In this document: positions 32,209 to 40,560 of the stretch, piece by piece
How the letters are laid out: the number at the start of each line of letters is the position of its first letter
Numbering within the stretch: the stretch's first letter is position 1
Made by a program: the position numbers and the translations under genes
Notes under the pieces: generated by a model
The model's database searches: none
The model's input: the letters and a program-made list of their open reading frames with translations, nothing else
Told to the model about the DNA's origin: nothing
NCBI GenBank assembly: GCA_003225075.1
Contig: QIAP01000036.1
Location: 1-64,000 of the forward strand
From: Acidobacteriota bacterium
Lineage (GTDB): Bacteria > Acidobacteriota > Terriglobia > Terriglobales > Acidobacteriaceae
Length of the DNA: 64,000 nt
Reading direction: 5' to 3'

Positions 32209-34143
32209 ATGTCGCGCTCCCGGAGGAGTGGAGGAACCGTAATACAATTACAAGATAGTCCCAACCTCATGATGAAACCTCGCCAGTGGGTCATTGTCAC
32301 CGGACTACTGTTGCTGGTCTTGTTAGCAATAGCGGGTCTAGTGATCACTAACGATGCGGTTCGTATGGCTGCGCCCGGAGGTGTGTCACAGACCATGCCT
32401 TCCGAGCAGACGACGTTGGTGGATGAGCGTCCTTTACAGACTGCTCGCAAGCTTGCCGCGCTGGCGGCCACTCCCGAGGAACAGCGACTGTCGCAGGAGG
32501 CATTGCGGCTCGCCGATCATGAAGTTGATCTTGAATTTGCCAGTGCATTACGCAATGCCACAGATCATCCTCCGCAAACCACTCCCCAAATCCGCGAACT
32601 CAGCGATCGCGTCAGCAAAGCGGAAGCGGCGGTAAAGGCCGATCAGGATCGCGTTGCTCTGCTCACCAAACGAGTGGCCGCCGCCGGCGAACATGAACAG
32701 GAAAACCTGCAACAGCAAGTCGATTTGGCCAGAGCCCAAGCCGAACTCGATCAGGATGAGCTCGATGATGCCAAAGAAGACCTTATTCGCGCCGGCGGAG
32801 ACCTGCGGGGTAAGGTTCAGCGGCTCTTAGATGAACATGAGGCTACCCAGCACGCGGCCGATGCTGTTCATAGCGAAGCCGCCCGTTCCAATCCGCCGGA
32901 CGTGAATTATCTCGCCGATAGTCTGGCTATCCAGGTGCGCGCCTGGAACGCATTAAGGGAAAAGGCAAAACAACTGCGCGAGGCGCGCCAGGAGGCGCTC
33001 GAGGCTGCCACAAGCCTCAGCCGGAGACACGACGCACTGGAGAAGCAGGTCGAGGCCGAGCAACCGCAGAAGCAGGATGTCACTAATCAGGCCCGCACTG
33101 GACTCAAATCCAACGACAACCCGACCACTCCCGTTTCCAAAACAAGCACGGCAGCGACGCTAGCCTCCCTGCACCATTTTTCGGATGATCAGAAAAATCT
33201 CTCCGACTTGGACAAACGCGTCCAGGACCAACAGGAATTAGGCGAAACTTACGCCAGTTGGATCAACCTGGTGAAGATCAGGCAACAAGCCTCTGCCCAC
33301 GGCATGATCCAATCCGCACTGTGGATCCTGCTTATTCTGCTGATCATCTACCTGGCCAGCCGTGTGCTTGACCGCTTTTTCACCGATCTCACTCCCGAAC
33401 GCAAACGCTTAGTCACATTGCGAGCGGTCATACGTTTTGTAGTGCAGGTCGTGGGCGTGCTGCTGATCTTGCTGGTCATATTCGGGCCCCCGAACCAGAT
33501 GCCCACCATCCTCGGCCTGGCTGGGGCGGGCCTGACCGTAGCACTGAAAGATTTCATCGTCGGCTTCTTCGGCTGGTTCGTGCTGATGGGACGCAATGGC
33601 ATTCGGGTGGGCGACTGGGTGGAAATCAACGGCGTGGCCGGCGAAGTTGTCGAAATCGGTTTGCTGCGAACCGTGCTGCTCGAAACCGGAAACTGGGCTG
33701 ATACCGGACATCCTACCGGCCGCAGAGTCGCATTCGTGAACAGCTTCGCGGTGGAAGGGCACTATTTCAATTTCTCCACCTCCGGACAGTGGCTGTGGGA
33801 CGAGTTACAGGTGCTGATTCCTCCGCAGGAAAATTTGTATCCTCTGGTGGATGCCATTCAAAAGCTGGTGGCCAAGGAAACCGAAGCCAATGGCCGGAAG
33901 GCTCAGGAGGAATTGCAGCGTGCTGCCAGCCATCAGCGGGTGCGCGCGTTCTCGGCAGAGCCTGCCATTAACCTGCGTCCGACGAGTGCCGGCGTGGAAG
34001 TTCACGTCCGCTACATAACCCGCGCCCACGAGCGCTATGCCATGCGTACCCGCTTGTACCAGGCGGTGGTTGAGCTTTTGCATCGCAAGCGCATTCCGCA
34101 GGAGGGAGAAACTGTCCCCGCGGCAAAGGCGGAGAAAGCCTAG
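32209..34143 (+). CDS. MscS-family mechanosensitive channel with long periplasmic coiled coil
   Basis: A 644-residue inner-membrane protein. The start is uncertain (32209, or ATG 32269/32272 just before the first helix; no clear ribosome site). The first helix, near 27-47, is followed by about 310 residues rich in Ala/Glu/Gln/Lys with strong coiled-coil character (DRVSKAEAAVKADQDRVALL). Helices follow near 366-385 and 405-426. The pore helix 430-460 (ILGLAGAGLTVALKDFIVGF) and the MscS beta domain (NGIRVGDWVEINGVAGEVVE) match the family. It should release solutes under membrane tension. The long soluble region may sense or bind the cell wall. Its stop shares a CTAG with the convergent gene. 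Confidence 0.85.
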   Translation: MSRSRRSGGTVIQLQDSPNLMMKPRQWVIVTGLLLLVLLAIAGLVITNDAVRMAAPGGVSQTMPSEQTTLVDERPLQTARKLAALAATPEEQRLSQEALRLADHEVDLEFASALRNATDHPPQTTPQIRELSDRVSKAEAAVKADQDRVALLTKRVAAAGEHEQENLQQQVDLARAQAELDQDELDDAKEDLIRAGGDLRGKVQRLLDEHEATQHAADAVHSEAARSNPPDVNYLADSLAIQVRAWNALREKAKQLREARQEALEAATSLSRRHDALEKQVEAEQPQKQDVTNQARTGLKSNDNPTTPVSKTSTAATLASLHHFSDDQKNLSDLDKRVQDQQELGETYASWINLVKIRQQASAHGMIQSALWILLILLIIYLASRVLDRFFTDLTPERKRLVTLRAVIRFVVQVVGVLLILLVIFGPPNQMPTILGLAGAGLTVALKDFIVGFFGWFVLMGRNGIRVGDWVEINGVAGEVVEIGLLRTVLLETGNWADTGHPTGRRVAFVNSFAVEGHYFNFSTSGQWLWDELQVLIPPQENLYPLVDAIQKLVAKETEANGRKAQEELQRAASHQRVRAFSAEPAINLRPTSAGVEVHVRYITRAHERYAMRTRLYQAVVELLHRKRIPQEGETVPAAKAEKA

Positions 34144-34946
34144 AACTTACCAGCTTGATCGACGACTCCAGAGATCGCCGAGCGCGTTTCCAATTCCTTC
34201 ACCAGATAAGTTTTGATTTTTACCGGCAGGCGGGAGCTGTGCAGTATTTCGTGTAACTGCGAAGGCGGCAGCGCACGCGCGAACTGGACAGCGCGTGCCA
34301 ATGGAATCTTTTCATTGCGCAACAACGCAATTCGTACTTCGTGGCGTAGCGACCACTTAGAATGACGACAAACCGCCTCGACGAACACTGCGGGTGTGCT
34401 TTGGCGCATGAGCGTCTTAATGACAGAAGCCTCGGTGAGCCGGGCATTCTCCAGCGCGGCGTGGACGACGCGGGCTTCCGCATCCAGCAGGAGCGCTCCG
34501 GCAATTCGACCTGAAGCGCGTCGGGCCAATGACAATTTTTGTCCCAGGGAGACCGTTTCCAATCTCGTGACGAGTGCATCGTCAGCCGCGACTTTGATGT
34601 CGGCTGGAACGACTGGCGTAAGCGCCAGCTTCATGAGATCAAATGCGTAAAGATGGCGGACCATGTGGGTAGGGACACGTGGCGCGGAGTTTTTGGGATG
34701 GCCGATGAGGGCAATCTTTACTTTGCGGGACTTCATCACGCCGCTGTTCTTGCTGAGTCGCTCGAGAGCCTCGGACGTAAGATCGGGACGCTTCAATAGC
34801 GCCAGCGCAAGGTCCTCGGTGAGAGCGGGGTCTCCGGCCACCGAGAGTATGTCCGCGACGGTGCTACGGACAGCATCTTCAATGGAGACGGCGTGATCGG
34901 CGGGTTGCGCCTGCACCTTCGTGGCATTGGATTCGCGCAGAGTCAT
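34140..34946 (-). CDS. HEAT-like / DUF2336-like helical repeat protein
   Basis: A 268-residue soluble, all-helical protein without signal or catalytic motif. Recurrent helices of the type LTEDLALALLKRPDLTSEAL and RRASGRIAGALLLDAEARVV recall DUF2336/HEAT-like repeats, in which each unit scores a gain or loss of a pair of helices. The segment MKSRKVKIALIGHPKNSAPRVPTHMVRHLYAFDL looks like a conserved centre. It is similar in style to the protein at 53865-55148. Such proteins are usually scaffolds. It is followed upstream by the sugar-kinase gene on the same strand, 32 bases away. Confidence 0.65.
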   Translation of the reverse strand: MTLRESNATKVQAQPADHAVSIEDAVRSTVADILSVAGDPALTEDLALALLKRPDLTSEALERLSKNSGVMKSRKVKIALIGHPKNSAPRVPTHMVRHLYAFDLMKLALTPVVPADIKVAADDALVTRLETVSLGQKLSLARRASGRIAGALLLDAEARVVHAALENARLTEASVIKTLMRQSTPAVFVEAVCRHSKWSLRHEVRIALLRNEKIPLARAVQFARALPPSQLHEILHSSRLPVKIKTYLVKELETRSAISGVVDQAGKF

Positions 34947-34978
34947 GTGCGTAATTACCCGCGATTGATAGAAGTCCG

Positions 34979-35914
34979 CTAGCGGGCTGTTCCTTTTGCT
35001 GCCGCTTTGCGAGCCAACTCGAGCGCACCTCGCACCGGCTCGATCACGCTAGAGTTCACGGTTGTGGCGGGACATGCGGAACGGAGACTATTGTAGAAAA
35101 CCTCACGTACCAATACCGATTGTCGAAACACACCGCCGGACATGGCCACTGGTACGGTGGCGGCATCGGGGAAAAGACGGCGGACCACGATCTTGGCGAG
35201 TCCGGCCAACTCCGCCCCAGCCTGGGTAAGAATGCTGCGGGCAGAGACGTCGCCGGCTTCGGCGGCGGCAAGCACGCAGGGGAAGAGACTGGAAAAGTCA
35301 TGTGCCGTGGCTTCCAGCGAGGGAGAAGCATTAGCAGCGCGCACCAGTTCATCGATGGTGGAAGTGCGCCACGCCTTCAGGATCCCGGCGAGGAGTTTCG
35401 TTTCCTCACCCTGATCGTGCGCGCGCAGAATGGCGGAAATCGCCGACCGCCCCACCCAGTGCCCTGAGCCCTCATCGGAGATGGCGAAACCCCAGCCTCC
35501 GGCACGAGCAGTGTGTCCACGTTCATCGCGCCCGTAGGCAATTGATCCCGTGCCCGCAATCACGATTATGCCCGGACCGCTGCCGAATGCGGCTTCCAGC
35601 GCAATCACCATGTCGCCGATGACCGTGATCTCGCCGGAGACCACTTCTGCGAGCAGGCGGCGGACGGTCTCGGCAATCTCCGGCCGTCCCGCCCCGGCTA
35701 CGCCGATGCAGGTCTGCTTCACTCCCCTTGGGTCCACTCCGGCGGTGGTGCAGGCCTGGTGAACGGCTTCGTGGAGCGCGGTCCGCGCCTGGGCCTTGCC
35801 CAGCCGTATGATGTTGCTACCGCCCGCGCTACCGGTGGCAAGGAATGAATTTTCGTTGCCTACTGCACAGGTAGTTTGCGTTCCGCCACCGTCGAGACCG
35901 AGATAGATGCTCAC
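34979..35914 (-). CDS. BadF/BadG-type kinase, N-acetylglucosamine kinase-like
   Basis: A 311-residue cytoplasmic sugar kinase of the ASKHA fold. Phosphate 1: YLGLDGGGTQTTCAVGN. Central: GVAGAGRPEI and VIGDMVIALEAAFG with the likely catalytic Asp in VIGD. Phosphate 2: GIIVIAGTGSIAYGRDERG. Adenosine-type region: AGGWGFAISDEGSGHWVGR. These fit N-acetylglucosamine/N-acetylmuramic kinases (NagK/MurK) better than the BadFG reductase activators, which carry an iron-sulfur Cys pair not seen here. It probably recycles cell-wall amino sugars. It is divergent from the cupin gene and forms a unit with the helical protein that follows it. Confidence 0.85.
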   Translation of the reverse strand: MSIYLGLDGGGTQTTCAVGNENSFLATGSAGGSNIIRLGKAQARTALHEAVHQACTTAGVDPRGVKQTCIGVAGAGRPEIAETVRRLLAEVVSGEITVIGDMVIALEAAFGSGPGIIVIAGTGSIAYGRDERGHTARAGGWGFAISDEGSGHWVGRSAISAILRAHDQGEETKLLAGILKAWRTSTIDELVRAANASPSLEATAHDFSSLFPCVLAAAEAGDVSARSILTQAGAELAGLAKIVVRRLFPDAATVPVAMSGGVFRQSVLVREVFYNSLRSACPATTVNSSVIEPVRGALELARKAAAKGTAR

Positions 35915-36031
35915 GTCGGTATTTCTATCACAGGAGGATTGGGCGGTGGTTAGACTGTCACTCGCCAGTCCCCAATCTTCCTTTCATAATGTAAAACTCA
36001 TCCTGAAACGCTCTACTCTTAGATCAAGACG

Positions 36032-36429
36032 ATGAAATCGAAAGTGCGGATCATCAAACTGAACGATTCGGGGGACACACGCGGTTACAGCTTCACTGTG
36101 CCCGCGGAAGCTCTGGAGTTCCTCAGCCGCATTCGAGACATGCACCTGGCTTCTATCGCACCTGCCCCGTGCGCGGCAACCACTTTCATTTGCGGCGGCG
36201 CGAAGCCATCGTCATCGTGCACAACGCGGAATGGTCGCTGCACTGGGATGAAGGGGAACACACTCCGGCGCAGCATCTGCAATTCACTGGCGCGGGAGCA
36301 AGATTGATATTGGTTGATCCGGAGGCATCACACGCGGTTCGCAATGATGGCACCCAACCAATTTCGCTGGTCGCGCTTTCATCTGAGGTATACGATCCTG
36401 CGGAAAGTGTAGTGCGAAAGGTGACGTGA
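36032..36429 (+). pseudogene. Cupin-domain protein, frameshifted
   Basis: The first part (MKSKVRIIKLNDSGDTRGYS ... RDMHLASIAP) and the second part (VRGNHFHLRRREAIVIVHNA ... VALSSEVYDP) lie in different frames and together form one small cupin: the metal motif GNHFH, WSLHWDEGE, and HAVRNDGTQP. One extra base near 36163-36168 (CCTGCCCCGTG instead of CCTGGCCCCGTG) would join them, giving about 132 residues. It may be a real mutation or an assembly error. It lies just before the sodium symporter gene, so an intact version could be co-transcribed with it. Confidence 0.7.
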
Positions 36430-36469
36430 AAGGCTCACCGGCGAGCCGCCGGCGCCACACGAATCCTGC

Positions 36470-37909
36470 ATGGGCCTGAATAGGCTGGACTTCACCATCA
36501 TCGCGCTTTACCTGGCGGGCATCACCCTGTTCGGGCTACGCTTCCGCAAGCGGCAGCGCTCGCTGCGCGATTATTTCCTGGCTGACCGCAACATTCCGTG
36601 GTGGGCGATTGCGCTCTCCATCGTGGCTGCCGAAACCAGCACGCTGACTATCATCAGCATTCCCGGCCTTGCCTATGACACTAACCTGAGCTTCATGCAG
36701 GTCGTGATGGGCTACGTATTGGGTCGCGTGATCATCAGCTTCCTGCTGTTGCCACATTATTTTCACGGCGACCTCTACACCGCCTATGAGCTGATTGAGC
36801 GGCGTTTTGGACGCAGCTTGCGTTCCCTGACCGCGGGACTCTTCTTGCTTACGCGCGCCGCCGCGGAGGGCGTGCGCGTGTACGCAGTCTCCATTGTGGT
36901 GACCATCGCCCTGGGCACTGGGGAGATCGCTTCGATCGCAATCATCACCGCACTCACTCTGATTTACACCTTTGAGGGCGGCTTGGCGGCGGTGATCTGG
37001 ACGGACGTTGTCCAGACCGTGATCTATATCGGCGGAACTTTGGTGGGACTGTTTACCATCCTGCACTTGGTTCCTGGCGGGTGGCCGGCGATTCATTCGC
37101 TGGCGGCGGGGGCAGGCAAGCTGCGTGTCTTCGACTTCACGCCGGACTTCTGGCGGCCTTACACTTTCTGGGCAGGAATAATCGGCGGGACCTTCCTCAC
37201 CACGGCAAGCCACGGTACCGATCAACTGATTGTGCAGCGATTGCTCGCCGCCCGTGGCCAGCGGCAGTCGGTGACGGCGCTGCTCTCCAGCGGCATAGCT
37301 ATCTTTTTTCAGTTCGGTCTCTTCCTGATCGTGGGAATCATGTTATGGGCCTTCTACCAGGTTCCGTCGTCGCATTTCGGAAAAGCGGACCGCATTTATC
37401 CCACATTCATTGTCAGCCAGCTGCCACACGGCATTTCCGGATTGCTGATTGCCGCGATTCTGGCGGCGGCAATGTCGAACCTGAGCGCCGCCCTGAATTC
37501 GCTGTCGTCGAGCTCCATGATCGATTTTTATTTGCGCGGCAATCCCCAGATTGACGAACGCCGGCGGCTGTATCTTTCCCGATTGTCCACACTAATCTGG
37601 GCCCTTGTGCTATTCGGATTGGCAATACTCTCGCTGCACAAAGTGGGACGCGTGGTGGAAGTCGGCCTGCAGATCGCATCGGTGGCCTATGGCGCCCTCT
37701 TGGGAGTATTTCTGCTGGGCGTCTTAACCAAACGTGCAAATCAGAACGGTGCCATGTTTGGAATGCTCTGCGGTTTCGTCACTGAGCTCTACATCTGGCT
37801 CGCCGCCCCGGTGCCGTGGACGTGGTATGTGGCCATCGGAACAGTAATCACTTTCATCGTCGGTTATAGCGCAAGCTTGCTATTCGCCGATCGTAGTCCG
37901 ACAACCTGA
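36470..37909 (+). CDS. Sodium:solute symporter (SSS family)
   Basis: A 479-residue inner-membrane carrier with about 13 helices. The SSS start pattern is clear: FTIIALYLAGITLFGLRFRK, then DYFLADRNIPWWAIALSIVA, ETSTLTIISIPGLAYDTNLS (helix 1 region), and later QLIVQRLLAARGQRQSVTAL, the family loop between helices 6 and 7. A Na+-site serine cluster appears in NLSAALNSLSSSSMIDFY. Substrate could be a sugar, amino acid or organic acid; the family does not tell. It begins 40 bases after the cupin gene and is followed by the permease, so it may form a transport unit with it. Confidence 0.88.
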   Translation: MGLNRLDFTIIALYLAGITLFGLRFRKRQRSLRDYFLADRNIPWWAIALSIVAAETSTLTIISIPGLAYDTNLSFMQVVMGYVLGRVIISFLLLPHYFHGDLYTAYELIERRFGRSLRSLTAGLFLLTRAAAEGVRVYAVSIVVTIALGTGEIASIAIITALTLIYTFEGGLAAVIWTDVVQTVIYIGGTLVGLFTILHLVPGGWPAIHSLAAGAGKLRVFDFTPDFWRPYTFWAGIIGGTFLTTASHGTDQLIVQRLLAARGQRQSVTALLSSGIAIFFQFGLFLIVGIMLWAFYQVPSSHFGKADRIYPTFIVSQLPHGISGLLIAAILAAAMSNLSAALNSLSSSSMIDFYLRGNPQIDERRRLYLSRLSTLIWALVLFGLAILSLHKVGRVVEVGLQIASVAYGALLGVFLLGVLTKRANQNGAMFGMLCGFVTELYIWLAAPVPWTWYVAIGTVITFIVGYSASLLFADRSPTT

Positions 37910-37929
37910 CTATATACTTGCCACGCCGC

Positions 37930-39321
37930 ATGGCGCAGCAGCAGGCAAAAATTCGAGCTTCCTCGCCTGAACTGGCGCGCGATCTAGGCGCCAGTCATGC
38001 CACCGCGGTGGTAGTTGGGACCATCATCGGCAGTGGCATCTTTCTTGTTCCCGCGGAAATGATGCAGGCGGCCGGCACCGCTAAACTGGTTTATCTCGCG
38101 TGGCTGGTGGGCGGGTTGTTGTCTTTTTTTGGGGCGCTGACTTACGCGGAATTGGGTGCGATGAAGCCCCAGGCCGGAGGGGAGTACGTCTATGTGCGCG
38201 ACGCTTACGGCCCACTCGGCGGTTTTCTTTACGCCTGGACGTGGTTCGTTATCGCGAAGCCCGGTTCCATCGCAACCATAACCACCGGCTTGGTAAGAAT
38301 TCTGGGAACATTTTCGATATTTTCGTTTTTCGCTCATGACATTGTGGCGCGGCCCTTTCATCTCACCTGGGGACAACTAGTCGCCATTGCTGCAACAGTC
38401 TTAATTTCTTTACTGAACTACATCGGAATTAAGAAGGCCGGCGAATTCCAATTAGTTTTCACCATTCTCAAGGTCGCGATGATTTTAACCATCGTGGTCA
38501 TTGGTTTCAGTTTCAGCGGGGGGAGTTGGGCGCACTTCGCTGCCCAATACGCTGGAGCAAGAAGCGGCATGGCCGGATTCTTCGCCGCGCTGGTCGCGGC
38601 GTTATGGGCTTACGACGGCTGGAATGATCTCAACATGGTGGCGGGCGAAATACGCCGTCCGGAGCGCAACATCCCTATAGGGCTGATCGCCGGGGTAGCA
38701 ACGGTGGGCGCGCTCTACATCCTGGTAAATGCGGCAGTGCAGTACGTCCTTCCTGTAAATGCAATTGCTGGTTCTGAGCGTCCTGCGTCAGAGGCAATCG
38801 CTCTCGTATTGGGTCATGCGGGCGCCGGCATTGTTTCAGCCGGCATGGCCTTATCTATGCTGGTGGCTTTGAATGGCACCATCATGAGCGGAGCGCGAAT
38901 TCCCTACGCCGTCGCCCGCGACGGATATTTTTTCTCCGCATTGGCAGAGGTCCACCCACGCTTTCGCACGCCCTCAGTCGCGATTATGGTGCAGGCGGTA
39001 CTTGCCATCCTCCTTCTGCTGCTGGGAGGCAATTTCCGCCAACTATTCTCGTTGACGATCTTCGCCGAATGGCTTTTCTATATGATTTCCGGCAGCACAA
39101 TTTTCGTGTTCCGCCGTCGTGAACCGGATGCGCCACGTCCTTACAAGGTCTGGGGATATCCTGTGGTTCCCGCCTTGTTTGTATTGGCTTCTACTGTGCT
39201 TCTGTACTACACCTTTAACGACAATATCCGGAATTCGGCCTTGGGATGCCTGGTAATACTGGCAGGAGTTCCAGTTTTTTACTATTTTTCGCGTAAGCGG
39301 CGGGCATTTGCCCCCAAGTAA
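37930..39321 (+). CDS. APC-family amino acid permease
   Basis: A 463-residue carrier with 12 predicted helices. The ATG at 37930 is preferred over the TTG at 37918. Helix 1 has the unwound consensus VVGTIIGSGIFLVPAEM. Further marks are AYAELGAMKPQAGGEYVYVR-type sequence in helix 3 (ALTYAELGAMKPQAGGEYVY) and LWAYDGWNDLNMVAGEI in helix 6. It resembles the serine/threonine exchanger and light-subunit branch of the family. It probably brings in amino acids by proton symport or exchange. It follows the SSS symporter by 20 bases. Confidence 0.86.
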   Translation: MAQQQAKIRASSPELARDLGASHATAVVVGTIIGSGIFLVPAEMMQAAGTAKLVYLAWLVGGLLSFFGALTYAELGAMKPQAGGEYVYVRDAYGPLGGFLYAWTWFVIAKPGSIATITTGLVRILGTFSIFSFFAHDIVARPFHLTWGQLVAIAATVLISLLNYIGIKKAGEFQLVFTILKVAMILTIVVIGFSFSGGSWAHFAAQYAGARSGMAGFFAALVAALWAYDGWNDLNMVAGEIRRPERNIPIGLIAGVATVGALYILVNAAVQYVLPVNAIAGSERPASEAIALVLGHAGAGIVSAGMALSMLVALNGTIMSGARIPYAVARDGYFFSALAEVHPRFRTPSVAIMVQAVLAILLLLLGGNFRQLFSLTIFAEWLFYMISGSTIFVFRRREPDAPRPYKVWGYPVVPALFVLASTVLLYYTFNDNIRNSALGCLVILAGVPVFYYFSRKRRAFAPK

Positions 39322-39480
39322 TCCTAACCTTCTCCCCTTTTAGATTATTTTCCCGATTCTGCACAATACTGTTACCAACGTACATGTGCAGGCGACACGT
39401 TTACCCCTCGCCTGATCTCCCCTAAGTTAGAGATTCCACCCGCGCTTCTCCCCAGCCCGGGTTCCCCTGGAGTCTATGGC

Positions 39481-40524
39481 ATGACCTCGTTCAATCAGGA
39501 CTATCAGTTTGGGCTTCTGCCGGAGCACAAGATTGACTGGCGTACGCTGGTCACCAGCTACGGCCTGGAATTGCTTTTCATCTTGCTTCTGATCAACCTG
39601 GGTCTGGTGCTGCCTGACAAGCTTAATCTGAAGCAGTATCACGTTACTGAATTGATTCCGTTACCTTCTTTGCAGCCCAAAGCTTATAAACCAAAGCGCC
39701 CGGAGATTCATGCTAAGCTGCTGTCACCAGCGCCAATTACAACTCCGCGGCTCACGTTGCCTCGCGAAATTCGGGCACCGCGTCCGCAACAGCAGGATGT
39801 TGAGCCGCCGAAAGTGACGGTAAATACGTTTGCTCCGGCGTTGCTGAAGGTGACACCCGGCGGCGCCCGGCCGGTGCTGATACATACCGGAGAGTTTGCG
39901 GGGAGTTCGGCGGTGCCTACGGTAAATGCTCTGGTGCAAAAGGTGCAGACCGGCGGATTCGGCGATCCTAATGGAGTCAAGGGTGAGGGCAAGGCGAACG
40001 CAAAACTGGTAGTGGCGAACACGGGGGCTTTCGAGATGCCGCAGGGAGCGGGGTATGGCAACGGCTCAGGCGGCGCGAAAGGCATCCGGGGGACAGTTGC
40101 GAGTGCGGACTTCGGAAATGGAATTGCGACTGGTGGCAATGGAGACGGCCGCAGCAACGGACGTGGCTCAGGAGTTCAAACCGCGGGATTCGGACAGCAG
40201 GAACTCGCACAAGGTGCAGTAAAGACCCCGCGGCAGTTAGACTCCGGTCTGCCCACGAACCCAGTCGAGGTCAGTTTTAAACCAAATCCGGTATACACCG
40301 AGGAAGCTCGCCAGCTCAGGCTGGAAGGGGAAGTGTTGCTGGAGGTCATGTTTGCCGCCAACGGCCAGTTGCACGTGAACCGGGTAGTACGCGGGCTGGG
40401 CCACGGGCTCGACGAAGCCGCGGTTGCCGCGGCCAACAAGATGCGATTCAAACCAGCTTTACGCAATGGTCAGGCGGTGGATTCCACTGCCATCGTGCAC
40501 GTAGTTTTTCAATTGGCGTACTAG
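39481..40524 (+). CDS. TonB-like energy-transducing protein
   Basis: A 347-residue protein. One membrane helix near 30-48 (GLELLFILLLINLGLVLP), a Pro/Lys-rich periplasmic spacer (PLPSLQPKAYKPKRPEIHAK), a long Gly/Ser/Asn-rich low-complexity region (about 130-235), and a C-terminal TonB domain (ARQLRLEGEVLLEVMFAANG, MRFKPALRNGQAVDSTAIVH). It should couple proton-motive force to outer-membrane receptors such as the one at 18226-21615. No ExbB/ExbD is present here. The M48 protease gene follows at once. The end is marked by a 13-base tandem duplication that includes the stop. Confidence 0.85.
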   Translation: MTSFNQDYQFGLLPEHKIDWRTLVTSYGLELLFILLLINLGLVLPDKLNLKQYHVTELIPLPSLQPKAYKPKRPEIHAKLLSPAPITTPRLTLPREIRAPRPQQQDVEPPKVTVNTFAPALLKVTPGGARPVLIHTGEFAGSSAVPTVNALVQKVQTGGFGDPNGVKGEGKANAKLVVANTGAFEMPQGAGYGNGSGGAKGIRGTVASADFGNGIATGGNGDGRSNGRGSGVQTAGFGQQELAQGAVKTPRQLDSGLPTNPVEVSFKPNPVYTEEARQLRLEGEVLLEVMFAANGQLHVNRVVRGLGHGLDEAAVAAANKMRFKPALRNGQAVDSTAIVHVVFQLAY

Positions 40525-40539
40525 ACTTGGCGTACTAGA
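40513..40539. repeat. 13-bp tandem duplication around the tonB stop codon
   Basis: TTGGCGTACTAGA occurs at 40513-40525 and again at 40527-40539, one base apart. The first copy encodes the last residues and the stop of the TonB-like protein; the second is untranslated. It looks like a slippage event. Confidence 0.9.
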
Positions 40540-40560
40540 GAAGACAGGGAGATGAGAGTC

